Below are positions 1 through 10,444 of a stretch of 64,000 bases of DNA, piece after piece. A model generated the notes under the pieces. It was not told where the DNA came from. It saw nothing but the letters and a program-made list of their open reading frames with translations, and did no database searches. Numbering within the stretch: the first letter of the stretch is position 1; each line of letters begins with the position of its first letter. The position numbers and the translations under genes are program-made. Origin of the DNA: Chryseobacterium sp. SNU WT5 (lineage in GTDB: Bacteria; Bacteroidota; Bacteroidia; Flavobacteriales; Weeksellaceae). The DNA lies in the NCBI RefSeq assembly GCF_007362475.1, contig NZ_CP041687.1, positions 1-64,000 of the forward strand. The letters are read 5' to 3'.

Positions 1-849
1 AGTAAAAACTCCACCTCCACGGGAAGTATCACGAAGCGTATAATTATTGCCTACCAGAGTAGTAGCAATTGTTTGAGACCCGCTATATCTTGTTGCAGCA
101 GTACCGGAAACCAAGGCTAGCTTAGCTTCTTGTACATCTATCTTTGCAGTAGAATGCTCTTTATGAGAACCCGAAATATCTCCATAAAAATTATTAGCAT
201 GTTTGATAATTGCATCCGTCATCAAAACTTTGCCGTCCAACGCATCTACATAAACGTATTCTCTACTTAAAGGTTGAGCTGCATAAATATCAAATTTGTA
301 AGCTAATAATAGTTTGAAAGAGCCATCATTTTGCTCGATAGGAAGTAAAACCAATTCTCCTTTCGGTTTATTGTAGGAATTTTCTTTGGCATATTCCGCA
401 TCATCCCACATGTACTTCTGAGCGTTTGTATGTTTCAAAGCAGAACTCAGTGCAGATTCAGGTTTCAAGCTTGGCTGCGTAGTTACATCTGCTATAGGAA
501 AAATATCGCCGGATAAGCTCTGCATTCTTCCGTCCTGAGAATGTAAGGTGTACACAACATATTGAACTTTAATACCATCATAATAGAGTTGAAATTTTTC
601 ATCAACAAAAGAACTAACGGGATCTAAGTTCGTTTTAATTCTTTCCAAAGTCGACCGAGAATCTAAGTCTAAACTTTGTTTTAGAATGTCATTCATATTT
701 GCAGATTTAGCACTTAAACCGGCATTAAATGTTATGAGATCAATTCTACCATTGCTGGTAATATTTTTCTTACTAACAAATTCTTGTGCGGAAACTTGTC
801 CCGCAATAAGCAGCATTATTAATCCTGCAGAAAATACATTTTTTTTCAT
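1..849 (-). CDS. M4 family (thermolysin-like) metalloprotease, N-terminal part
   Basis: Partial gene: it starts at the ATG at 849 and reads off the left edge in frame for 283 codons without a stop. It begins with a signal peptide (MKKN...AGQVSA, cleavage before QE). A propeptide of FTP/PepSY type follows, and the visible part ends in the stretch RYSGSQTIATT...LRDTSRGGG, typical of the junction between propeptide and catalytic domain in M4 peptidases of Bacteroidota. The zinc-binding HExxH motif lies outside the window, so activity cannot be judged. The product should be a secreted zinc endopeptidase, made as a zymogen; T9SS export is likely for this group but its C-terminus is not visible. 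A promoter box lies at 876-883. Confidence 0.8.
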   Translation of the reverse strand, partial: MKKNVFSAGLIMLLIAGQVSAQEFVSKKNITSNGRIDLITFNAGLSAKSANMNDILKQSLDLDSRSTLERIKTNLDPVSSFVDEKFQLYYDGIKVQYVVYTLHSQDGRMQSLSGDIFPIADVTTQPSLKPESALSSALKHTNAQKYMWDDAEYAKENSYNKPKGELVLLPIEQNDGSFKLLLAYKFDIYAAQPLSREYVYVDALDGKVLMTDAIIKHANNFYGDISGSHKEHSTAKIDVQEAKLALVSGTAATRYSGSQTIATTLVGNNYTLRDTSRGGGVFT

Positions 850-875
850 ATGATAATGTGTTTTTAATAACTCAC

Positions 876-883
876 CAAATGTA
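876..883 (-). promoter_or_regulatory. Promoter -7 box of the M4 protease gene
   Basis: The minus strand reads TACATTTG, an exact match to the flavobacterial -7 consensus TAnnTTTG, about 27 bases before the ATG. A TTTG candidate -33 element lies 22 bases further upstream, within the known spacing range. Confidence 0.55.
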
Positions 884-1029
884 AAAAAAATTGTAATACA
901 AAAAGCAAAACACAAAATATTTTTGAAAAAATATTTAAATGAACAAATTCTACACGATATCATTAACTAAAACCACGAATACTAATACATTAATCAATAG
1001 TCTGTGATTTAAATAAAAACATTAATCAT

Positions 1030-1073
1030 GCAATAAATATCGTTTTTTGTAATCAAAAATTAGTATTTATTGC
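1030..1073. repeat. Inverted repeat downstream of ligA
   Basis: GCAATAAATA (1030-1039) and TATTTATTGC (1064-1073) are perfect 10-base inverted arms separated by 24 bases, just past the ligA stop. It could be a weak terminator for ligA, but the stem is all A/T except its ends and there is no clean T run. Confidence 0.35.
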
Positions 1074-1107
1074 CGTAATGACAATGGAGTATTTTATTAA
1101 AATAGTC

Positions 1108-3138
<2,031 letters not shown>

Positions 3139-3354
3139 CTAAAACCTTTCAGATTCGATATTGCTTTTTATTATTTTTCGTACACCTACAAATCGGAAAA
3201 AAATTTTCACGACAACACCTAAATTATTTGTACTTAAACTCCTTTATGGTGTAGTGCAGTCCGAAGTGTTATACTTGACAAAGTTAGTTACGATCCAAAT
3301 AAAAAACTAATTGGTAGAATTTTTGTTCCTAGCTTTAACTACTAAAATTAAACA

Positions 3355-4413
3355 ATGCAAAAAAAGGAAATCATATTAATATCAGCCGCGATTTTAGTCG
3401 CTGCTGCCACAGGTTTTGCCACACAGTTTGGTTTAAATTCAGTGTTATTATTTGTATTGGCAGCAGTTGCCTTAGTACTGGTTGCGATGATTGTTGGCAA
3501 AGCGACCGAGCAATTGGGAAGTAGGATGGGACCTGCCGCCACTGGTGTTTTACAGTCTGCTTTGGGAAATTTACCAGAACTGTTCGTTTGTATTTTCGCA
3601 TTACGAGCTGGATTAGATACTGTAGTGAAAGCAGCTTTAGTTGGATCAATTTTGGGAAATTCAGTGTTGGTTTTTGGAACAGCAATCTTATTGGGTGGAT
3701 TAAAAAATGGCAGACAATACTTTCATTCGGAACCTCCAAAAATGAATGCAGTTTTAATGATTCTTGCGGTCGCTGCTATGGCGGTCCCAACTTTAACCTA
3801 TTATCTGCATACGCCAGCAGAAAGTCATCTTAATAAATTGGATATGGTCGTTGCAATCGTTTTATTAGTAGTTTTCAGCGCCTATTTAACTTTTTCAATC
3901 AAAGGGGATAAGTCCTTCCGACCAGATGACCAGGAAGTAGAAAATCACGACTCTTGGTCTCTCCCTCTTACTCTGGGAATATTAGCAGCCTCTGGAGTTG
4001 GAGCCGCCTTTGTTTCTGATTGGTTTGTTCAAGCGTTAACCCCCGCGATGGATGCTTTGGGAATTAATGAAGTGTTTTCAGGTCTCATTATCGTTGCGAT
4101 TGCCGGAAATGCTATCGAGAACATAGTAGGAATACAGCTTGCACTGAAAAATAAATCTGATTATGCAGTTAGTGTGATCATGAATTCGTCGCTTCAAATT
4201 GCTTTAGTTGTTTATCCTTTGTTGATTTTACTTTCTTTCTTTTTAGGAGGAGCAGTTTTATCTTTTGTATTGAGTCCGCTTTTATTGGCAGCTTTAGCAC
4301 TCTCCGTTTGTGTAAGTGCTTTTATTGTATTTGATGGAGAAAGTATTTGGTTGGAGGGAGTTGCGTTGATTGGACTTTATATTATTATCGCAACTGCCTT
4401 TTGGTGGGGATAG
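3355..4413 (+). CDS. Calcium/proton exchanger (CaCA superfamily, CAX type)
   Basis: Inner-membrane antiporter that extrudes Ca2+ (or related cations) in exchange for protons. The 352-residue protein is almost entirely hydrophobic, with about 11 membrane segments. It carries both alpha repeats of the CaCA superfamily: GNLPELFV in the first half and GNAIENIVG in the second, each supplying the acidic residue of the ion site. Length fits the bacterial CAX/VCX1 group. It stands alone, and its downstream neighbour is the IS-split hypothetical gene on the other strand. Confidence 0.9.
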   Translation: MQKKEIILISAAILVAAATGFATQFGLNSVLLFVLAAVALVLVAMIVGKATEQLGSRMGPAATGVLQSALGNLPELFVCIFALRAGLDTVVKAALVGSILGNSVLVFGTAILLGGLKNGRQYFHSEPPKMNAVLMILAVAAMAVPTLTYYLHTPAESHLNKLDMVVAIVLLVVFSAYLTFSIKGDKSFRPDDQEVENHDSWSLPLTLGILAASGVGAAFVSDWFVQALTPAMDALGINEVFSGLIIVAIAGNAIENIVGIQLALKNKSDYAVSVIMNSSLQIALVVYPLLILLSFFLGGAVLSFVLSPLLLAALALSVCVSAFIVFDGESIWLEGVALIGLYIIIATAFWWG

Positions 4414-4442
4414 AAATAAAAAATTCATACCATAATCAAATT

Positions 4443-4560
4443 TCACATAGAAGGTGGTGCATAATAGGGTTCCGAAGGATAGTACTTTCTTTTTGTTTTA
4501 ATGTTTTGTAACATTTTTATATTTCTTCTGTTTTTATCCAAAAATACTTTTAGCGTAATT
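4443..4560 (-). pseudogene. 3' remnant of the hypothetical gene split by the IS
   Basis: Read on the minus strand from the IS left end, this stretch is open for 37 codons from 4556 and stops with TGA at 4443-4445. If the IS (4561-6048) and one copy of the AATT repeat are removed, it joins in frame to codon 146 of the gene that starts at 6486, giving a 183-residue protein ending SEPYYAPPSM. The predicted tail is rich in Lys, Arg and Tyr. No family was recognised. The open frame alone is weak evidence in A+T-rich DNA; the agreement with the IS junction makes it credible. Confidence 0.5.
4557..4560. repeat. Target-site duplication AATT, left copy
   Basis: AATT flanks the left IS end and is repeated at 6049-6052 right after the right end. 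Because AATT is its own reverse complement, it could also be read as an extension of the inverted repeats, so the target-site length is not certain. Confidence 0.5.
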
Positions 4561-6048
4561 AGTCAGCCATTAAAAACCATTCAATTTACTGATTGTCAAT
4601 TAATTATATGTGATAATACTTGCTTATATCTGCGAGTTTGTGTATTTTTATGGAGTAAACCTTGCATATTTTAGTTATGATTTCCAAACAAAAATCGTCT
4701 CCACAGGCAAATTTTTTCTTCTATCTTGAAGATACGCTCAATAAAAATCACCCATTGTTTATTTTGAGTAATCGTATTGATTGGCAACTCTTTGAGGATG
4801 CTTTTGCACCACTATATTGCACCAATAATGGTCGTCCTGCAAAGCCCATTCGGTTAATGGTTGGGTTGTTAATTTTAAAACATCTTCGCAATGTTTCCGA
4901 TGAAAGTGTGGTAGAACAATGGACGGAAAATTTGTATTACCAATATTTTTGTGGACTTCAACAATTTTCCACAGATTCGCCATGTGCTTCGAGTGATTTG
5001 ACCCATTTTCGTAAGAGAATTGGGGAAGCAGGAATAGAATTAATCTTTAAAGAGAGTATTCGGATTAATGGAAAAGATAGTGATGATTCGGATGTAAGTG
5101 TAGATACAACCGTTCAGGAAAAAAATATTACATTTCCAACGGACAGTAAGTTGCATAAAAAGATCATAAAAAAATGCCTGGATATTTCTAAAAAAGAAAG
5201 CATTACACTACGCCAAACTTACACCCGAACTCTTAAAAAACTGAGCGTGGATCAGCGGTTTCGGAATCATCCAAAAAATAAAGGCAAAGCCCGAAAAGCA
5301 GACAGAAAAGTAAAAACCATTGCTGGCAGATTAGTTCGAGAACTGCAAAGACATCTCGGTGAAAGTTCTGTTTACCAAAGATTTTTTGATTTATTTGTGC
5401 GTGTATTGGCGCAGAAAAGAAACTCAAAATCCAAAGTTTATTCTCTTCATGAACCAGATGTGGTTTGTATCTCTAAAGGCAAAGAACATAAAAAATTTGA
5501 GTTTGGTAATAAAGTGTCAGTGGTAATCACCAAAAAAACAGGGGTTTTGCTGGGAGCACTAGGATTTAGAAATGAATTTGATGGACATACATTACAGCCC
5601 GCTTTGGAGCAGATAGAAAAACTTACCGGAAAAGCCCCCAAAACTGCTGCAGTAGACAGAGGATATCGTGGAAACATCAAAATTGGGGAGACGAACATTC
5701 TTATTCCCAAACCATTTAATGATAAAAAGCAAACGCAATACGAACAGAAAAAGCTCAGAAAAGCACACAAACAAAGAGCGGCAATTGAGCCAATCATAGG
5801 ACATTTAAAAACGGATCACCGCTTGGGAAGAAACTTCTACAAGGGAATTGTTGGCGACAATATCAATATTTTATTAGCAGCAGCGGCATTCAACTTCAAA
5901 AGAATGATGAATAAATGGAAAGTTTCTATTTGTCAATTTTTAAACATCATAATTTTTCAAATAATTCTTGTTGAGAACCAGTTTTCAAAAAATTTATTCC
6001 ACTCAAAATATTGAAAAACTAAAAATAGGCGGTTGTTAAGTGCTGACT
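4561..6048 (+). mobile_element. IS5-type insertion sequence, 1488 bp
   Basis: The ends are imperfect inverted repeats starting AGTCAGC on the left and ending GCTGACT on the right; similarity continues inward (CCATTAAAAACC versus ACTTAACAACCG). A 4-base AATT direct repeat flanks it. It holds one transposase gene, which looks intact. The element has inserted into a small minus-strand gene (codons up to 6049, remainder from 4556). The family call rests on the transposase; subgroup unknown. Confidence 0.85.
4677..6014 (+). CDS. IS5-like DDE transposase
   Basis: Cuts and rejoins the ends of the surrounding IS. About 445 residues from the ATG at 4677; an in-frame TTG at 4662 is an alternative start. 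The N-terminal DUF772-type domain (KPIRLMVGLLILKHL...) is followed by a DDE domain: first Asp in SVDTTVQEKNITFPTD, second Asp in AVDRGYRG, and the Glu in AAIEPIIGHLKTDHRLGRN. The insert between the first two acidic residues is rich in Lys and Arg. Reading frame and catalytic residues look complete, so the element may still be mobile. The gene ends 34 bases before the right IS end. Confidence 0.93.
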   Translation: MISKQKSSPQANFFFYLEDTLNKNHPLFILSNRIDWQLFEDAFAPLYCTNNGRPAKPIRLMVGLLILKHLRNVSDESVVEQWTENLYYQYFCGLQQFSTDSPCASSDLTHFRKRIGEAGIELIFKESIRINGKDSDDSDVSVDTTVQEKNITFPTDSKLHKKIIKKCLDISKKESITLRQTYTRTLKKLSVDQRFRNHPKNKGKARKADRKVKTIAGRLVRELQRHLGESSVYQRFFDLFVRVLAQKRNSKSKVYSLHEPDVVCISKGKEHKKFEFGNKVSVVITKKTGVLLGALGFRNEFDGHTLQPALEQIEKLTGKAPKTAAVDRGYRGNIKIGETNILIPKPFNDKKQTQYEQKKLRKAHKQRAAIEPIIGHLKTDHRLGRNFYKGIVGDNINILLAAAAFNFKRMMNKWKVSICQFLNIIIFQIILVENQFSKNLFHSKY

Positions 6049-6486
6049 AATTAAATTTTTCTTCTCATCAATGATGCTCAAAATATCTTTATCGATTTTA
6101 AAAGTAAATGAATTTTTTCGCTGAACAAACGAATGAACAATATTATCTTCCCCTTTCTTACTTTCGCTTTTCTTCCTGAAAGTAGAGTTTTGATTGGTTG
6201 AATTGGTAATTAAATCTCCATTAGAGCAGGAATATTCGTAGCAATAGAACTTCATTATTTCTTTGATTACCGAGTTTTTGGCAAGAAGAGTGTCGGAATC
6301 CATTTCCCACGAAAATGTACGCATATCCTCACTTTTCATCAAAATCTTTAAAATAGGATTTATGTTAGAACTACCATCTTGGACTGTAACTAAAGGTTTA
6401 ATAATTGGAGGCTTCTCTATGACTTGAAAACCTTTTTTTAAGTTTTCTTTTGTGCAAAAGTAAATATTTGCAGTAGGATGAGACAT
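6019..6486 (-). pseudogene. Hypothetical protein gene, 5' part, truncated by the IS
   Basis: The open frame starts at 6486 and runs 146 native codons to the IS junction at 6049; the last nine residues (SQHLTTAYF) and the stop are read from IS sequence. The native remainder continues at 4556-4443. The product has no signal peptide or membrane segment, and is rich in Lys, Ser and Asn; no family was recognised. A TACTTTTG promoter-like box (6455-6462, minus strand) lies inside the first codons, so the true start may be further downstream, for example the Met near residue 50. Probably non-functional now. Confidence 0.6.
6049..6052. repeat. Target-site duplication AATT, right copy
   Basis: Matches the AATT at 4557-4560 on the other side of the IS. 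Confidence 0.5.
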
Positions 6487-6518
6487 AAGGAGAAAATAAT
6501 TTTTAGAGATTTCATTAT

Positions 6519-8591
6519 TTAATTATTTAATATTTCGTCAATTTTCTGCGACACTTTTTCGGCATTTGGAAGCATTTCTTTTTCCAGGATCAAATTGATA
6601 GGAACTGCTGGTAAATTAAGCGAGCCCATCGCTTCGACAGCTGCATCCAAATATCTGAAACATTCTTTTGAAATACGGTGTGCAAAAGCTTCCGCAAAAG
6701 AATTATTTAATTGTTCTTCTGTTAAAACGAGGCATTTTCCGTGAAGTTTCACTCGTTCGAAAACTAATTTCTCATCCAAAGGAATAAGCGTTCTTAAGTC
6801 GATAATCTCAACTCTTCCTGCGAAGCTTTTAGCAGCTTCTTTCGCCCAATAAACTCCCATTCCATAAGTAACGATAAGCATTGTTCTGCCCTTTTCAGTT
6901 TCAGTCTTATCTGCTTCTAAAATAACATTTCCTTTACCAAATGGTAAAATATAATCTTCAGCAGGTTCGATGGTTTTTGCATCTTCAGTCCCTGGAACTT
7001 TGCTCCAGTACAAACCTTTATGTTCCAACATTACTACTGGATTAGGATCGTAAAACGCTGCTTTTAGCAAACCTTTAAAATCAGCGGCATTGCTAGGATA
7101 AGCAACCTTAATCCCTTTTATATTTGCGATAATACTTTCAACACTTCCACTGTGGTACGGACCACCACCACCATAAGCACCAATTGGAACTCTAATTATA
7201 TTACTTACCGGAAACTTACCATTACTCAAATAACAAGATTTTGAAACCTCTGTGATCAGTTGGTTAATTCCGGGATAAATATAATCCGCAAACTGAACTT
7301 CTACAATCGGTTTTAATCCAACTGCACTCATTCCAACGGTGGAACCGATAATATACGCTTCTTGAATCGGCGTATTGAAAACTCTTTTATTACCAAATTT
7401 CTTCCCTAAAGTTACCGTTTCCCGGAATACACCGCCAATTCTTTCACCCACGTCTTGCCCGTAAAGCAATGCTTCGGGATGTTTCCACATAATTTCCTGA
7501 ATAGCATGAATTGCTGCATCAACCATCACAATCTTTTCCTGACCTTTTGGTTCTCTTTCACCAACTTCCTCGGTAATTGGAGTAGGAGCAAATACATGAT
7601 TTTCCACCGATTCAGGTTTTGGATCTTCTGCTTCAATCGCCTTTTGAAATGCCTGTTCGATTTCTAGTCTGGCCTTTTTTTCTATTTGTTTTAAAAGATC
7701 TTCGTCAACACCTTCTTCAAGCAATCTTTTCCTTAAAATATTTCCAGGATCTTTTAGACGGTGTTTTTCTAAATCTTCTTCGTCACGATAAAACTCTCTT
7801 CTAACTCCAGAGGTATGATGACCTATCAGTACGGTACTTGCACAAACCAACATTGGTTTTCTTTCGGTTCTCACAAAGTCAACTGCTTCTTTCATAGCCT
7901 GGAAACTTGCTTCGAAATCAGTCCCGTCGACCTTCATTCTATTTAAACCCACAAATCCTGCCGCAAAATCATACGCGTCTGAAGTTCTGGCTTCATCTTT
8001 TGTAACAGAGATTCCCCATTCATTATCCTGAACTAAAAAGATGATTGGCAGCTGATGAAGTGCTGCAAATTGAAAAGCTTCCGAAACCTCGCCCTCAGTA
8101 ATAGAATTGTCGCCGAAACTACAAACTACCACAGGGTCGTTGTCGTACTCTTTTAATTTAAACTCCTGAATATATTTTATGCCTTGCGCAACTCCCGTTG
8201 TGGGGATTGCCTGCATTCCTGTAGCCGAACTTTGATGAATAATTTTTGGAAGAGCTTCTTCTAAACTCGATGGATGAGAATAATACGACCGACCACCTGA
8301 AAAAGGATCTTCTGCTTTTGCTAATAATTGAAGCATCAACTGATAAGGTTCAAAACCCATTCCCAACAGCAAACTTTCGTCCCGGTAATAAGGTGAAACC
8401 CAATCATCTTTTGTTAATTGATATGCTGTTGCAAGCTGAATAGCTTCATGTCCTCGAGAAGTGGAGTGGACATACTTCGTAATATTTCGGTTTTCTTCAT
8501 AAACATCTGCCGTTGCTTTAGCAATCATCATGTGCTTAAATGCTTTCAGCAAAATCTCTTGAGAAACAGTTTCTTTTTTAATCATTTCCAT
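6519..8591 (-). CDS. 2-oxoacid dehydrogenase E1, fused alpha and beta subunits
   Basis: Thiamine-diphosphate-dependent decarboxylase of a branched-chain 2-oxoacid (or pyruvate) dehydrogenase complex. One 690-residue chain combines E1-alpha (about residues 1-330, with the cofactor motif GDNSITEG ... VQDN) and E1-beta (about 355-690, with QDVGERIGGVF and a C-terminal transketolase-like domain). An open frame reaches a TTG at 8600, but that codon lies inside a TAnnTTTG promoter box (8598-8605), so the ATG at 8591 (or 8585) is the likely start. E2 and E3 genes are not nearby, which is common for this fusion in flavobacteria. Substrate cannot be fixed from sequence. Confidence 0.92.
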   Translation of the reverse strand: MEMIKKETVSQEILLKAFKHMMIAKATADVYEENRNITKYVHSTSRGHEAIQLATAYQLTKDDWVSPYYRDESLLLGMGFEPYQLMLQLLAKAEDPFSGGRSYYSHPSSLEEALPKIIHQSSATGMQAIPTTGVAQGIKYIQEFKLKEYDNDPVVVCSFGDNSITEGEVSEAFQFAALHQLPIIFLVQDNEWGISVTKDEARTSDAYDFAAGFVGLNRMKVDGTDFEASFQAMKEAVDFVRTERKPMLVCASTVLIGHHTSGVRREFYRDEEDLEKHRLKDPGNILRKRLLEEGVDEDLLKQIEKKARLEIEQAFQKAIEAEDPKPESVENHVFAPTPITEEVGEREPKGQEKIVMVDAAIHAIQEIMWKHPEALLYGQDVGERIGGVFRETVTLGKKFGNKRVFNTPIQEAYIIGSTVGMSAVGLKPIVEVQFADYIYPGINQLITEVSKSCYLSNGKFPVSNIIRVPIGAYGGGGPYHSGSVESIIANIKGIKVAYPSNAADFKGLLKAAFYDPNPVVMLEHKGLYWSKVPGTEDAKTIEPAEDYILPFGKGNVILEADKTETEKGRTMLIVTYGMGVYWAKEAAKSFAGRVEIIDLRTLIPLDEKLVFERVKLHGKCLVLTEEQLNNSFAEAFAHRISKECFRYLDAAVEAMGSLNLPAVPINLILEKEMLPNAEKVSQKIDEILNN

Positions 8592-8597
8592 AGTGAA

Positions 8598-8605
8598 CAA
8601 AGATA
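8598..8605 (-). promoter_or_regulatory. Promoter -7 box of the E1 gene
   Basis: The minus strand reads TATCTTTG (TAnnTTTG), six bases before the ATG at 8591. Transcription would begin almost at the start codon, so the mRNA would be leaderless or nearly so. Confidence 0.45.
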
Positions 8606-8672
8606 AAAATTTTACCGGAAGTTTAAAAGGACCATGTGGTTTTACTTTTGGAGAATAGATTTAAACACAAAA

Positions 8673-8698
8673 AAACTCCTGCTTTAAAACAGGAGTTT
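8673..8698 (-). terminator. Terminator of the T9SS cargo gene
   Basis: Nine-base perfect stem AAACTCCTG / CAGGAGTTT with an 8-base loop, followed on the minus strand by TTTTTGTGTTT; it sits 18 bases after the stop of the gene ending at 8717. Confidence 0.85.
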
Positions 8699-8716
8699 CT
8701 ATCAAAAGTTCACTTT

Positions 8717-9400
8717 TTATTTTTTAATAAATTTCAGACGATGATTTGCAGAAGGGGATTCTACTTCAAGCAAATACATTCCTGGTGTTAATTTAGAAAC
8801 GTCGATTTTTTTCACTTCTTTTGAATTGGAAACTAACTTTCCATCAATAGAGTAAATTCTGACCGCTCTAGCGTCTTTAATACCACTGATCACGATAAAA
8901 TCTACTGCTGGATTAGGATAAATTGCGATTTGAGAAAGCTCTTTTTCATTAATTCCTAAAGATGTAGATCTTACGTCGCCGGTTAATATACCATTAGCGT
9001 TGGTTAAAGTTCCTCCACAATCTCCAAAGGTGTCTGCTATATTTTCAACCCACGTTCCAATGGTTATATTGGGAGGGTTGATTTCTGATGAATTAGCTGT
9101 TGTGGTATAGTAAATTAAGTAGGGATTTACAAAATCACCATTTCCACTATCTGCCAGAAAGTCCCATCGAGAATTAGTGGCATTCCATTGGATCTTAAAT
9201 TCACAACTTCCCAAGCCACCACAAGGCTGTCCATCTATTGGGGTGGTCATGTAGATACTTTTACCAGTGACATCATTCCCCGTCTTATTAAACGTATAAG
9301 TTTGGTTATCAAAAAGATTATAACATCCTTTGAAATTTATTGTTTGTGAAAACATGGAAGCTCCCACAAAAAGCGTTGTTAAAAATATAATTTTTTTCAT
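8717..9400 (-). CDS. Secreted protein with T9SS C-terminal sorting domain
   Basis: 227 residues. The N-terminal signal peptide (MKKIIFLTTLFVGASMFSQ) is followed by a domain of about 120 residues with four cysteines and many Asn, Thr and Gly, which I do not recognise. The last 75 residues are a type A sorting domain of the type IX secretion system: the YPNPAVDFIVI start, a GKLV turn, and the ending GMYLLEVE ... LKFIKK. The protein is therefore expected to cross the outer membrane and be anchored or released. It lies 3 bases after the tail-collar gene, so the two are co-transcribed. Confidence 0.85.
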   Translation of the reverse strand: MKKIIFLTTLFVGASMFSQTINFKGCYNLFDNQTYTFNKTGNDVTGKSIYMTTPIDGQPCGGLGSCEFKIQWNATNSRWDFLADSGNGDFVNPYLIYYTTTANSSEINPPNITIGTWVENIADTFGDCGGTLTNANGILTGDVRSTSLGINEKELSQIAIYPNPAVDFIVISGIKDARAVRIYSIDGKLVSNSKEVKKIDVSKLTPGMYLLEVESPSANHRLKFIKK

Positions 9401-9403
9401 AAT

Positions 9404-9988
9404 TTATGGTCTTGAGGGAAATATTCCTTGTGTAGCAATAATGCACTTCATTGTCAAGTAAGGTGATCTGTTTTCATGAGGTTGGTTGCCACCAGTAGGC
9501 GAAACCATAGTAGATTTCATGGTTGTATCTGCTGTAGCATCAGAATATTCTTTATCTAAAACTTTGGTGTTTGCAGGTAAATTCCCATTAGGTGTAGATT
9601 GATTGCCATCTGCTTTTACAGCCGTAATACCATGACTATGCATAGGCATTTGCGAAGATAATAAAGTTACAGATTCCTGACCGCCCATCTGCCCTTGAAT
9701 GTAAGGAGTTAAACCAACACCCTGACCGTCTCCTATAAATGATCTACCTTGCATATCTGGCAATTTAAATGTAGTCATTCCATCACCACCATAGGTCGTT
9801 CCTAAAAGAGCAAAAAGTGCTGTGTTTTGAGCAATAGACATGGTCTGCCCTTTACATTCTTCCCAGCCTCGTGGAGCAAAATTAAATGCAACAAATGCTA
9901 TTTGACCTAAGATTGGATCAGACTGAGCCTTTATGTCATTTGTGAATAGTGCTAATCCAAAGATTGCTAAAAAAGAGATTTTTTTCAT
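9404..9988 (-). CDS. Secreted phage tail-collar domain protein (MdpB-like)
   Basis: 194 residues with a signal peptide (MKKISFLAIFGLALFTNDIKAQ) and then a tail-collar domain as in microcystin-dependent protein and phage short-tail fibres: GQIAFVAFNFAPRGWEECKG, NTALFALLGTTYGGDG, FKLPDMQGR. The C-terminal half (THxHG-like MHSHG, then NRSPYLTMKCIIATQG) is also typical. No other phage genes are near, so this is a domesticated, exported form; its role is unknown. First gene of a two-gene unit with the T9SS cargo gene. Confidence 0.85.
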   Translation of the reverse strand: MKKISFLAIFGLALFTNDIKAQSDPILGQIAFVAFNFAPRGWEECKGQTMSIAQNTALFALLGTTYGGDGMTTFKLPDMQGRSFIGDGQGVGLTPYIQGQMGGQESVTLLSSQMPMHSHGITAVKADGNQSTPNGNLPANTKVLDKEYSDATADTTMKSTMVSPTGGNQPHENRSPYLTMKCIIATQGIFPSRP

Positions 9989-10444
9989 AATATAAATTTT
10001 TAGCTAATTTATTTTTTTTTTACGAAAAATGAAAATTAACATAGACTTTATTTAAAAAAATAAAGAAAAAATTCTTTACGTTTGGTTTTCAATTAAATTC
10101 ATGACCTATAATTTTGAAAAACATAATTTAAATAATATTTTTATACAGATCCATCTTCCATCATGATGTATATTGTTAACGCAAAGGGAAGGGAAATTGT
10201 AACTTACCAACGTATTATTTGTCAACGTCAAAAGGTCGTTCCACATAGAAATATTTGCAACGAATCCCGAATCATAATTAATTTCAGATCTACAAAATTA
10301 ATTTTGATTAAAATAAGGAAAGCATGATCATTCAATTTTGAGAGTTACCACTTTAGAATCCTGTACATCGGCAATAATTGTTTCTAAAATTCCAACTTTT
10401 TTTTAAAGAAAAATTACCCTAATTTTACCAAAATTCATCTAAAA
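9989..10444. other. 456-base gap before dnaE
   Basis: No clear gene. Two exact TAnnTTTG boxes on the plus strand (10109-10116 and 10299-10306, both TAATTTTG); the first has a TTTG 24 bases upstream. A 54-codon plus-strand frame (10163-10327) resembles nothing known. On the minus strand, 10336-10400 reads as a plausible protein C-terminus (VGILETIIADV...VTLKIE, then stop), preceded by a stop after two lysines: perhaps a gene remnant. Confidence 0.5.

Noticed and set aside
4662-4676. TTG start of the transposase
   Set aside because: An ATG five codons later gives a normal N-terminus; kept as an alternative only.
9404-9988. Prophage or tailocin remnant at the tail-collar gene
   Set aside because: No other phage gene is near, and the protein has a signal peptide.
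10163-10327. 54-codon plus-strand frame in the gap before dnaE
   Set aside because: No ribosome site, no recognisable similarity, odd composition; such a length is not rare by chance in A+T-rich DNA.
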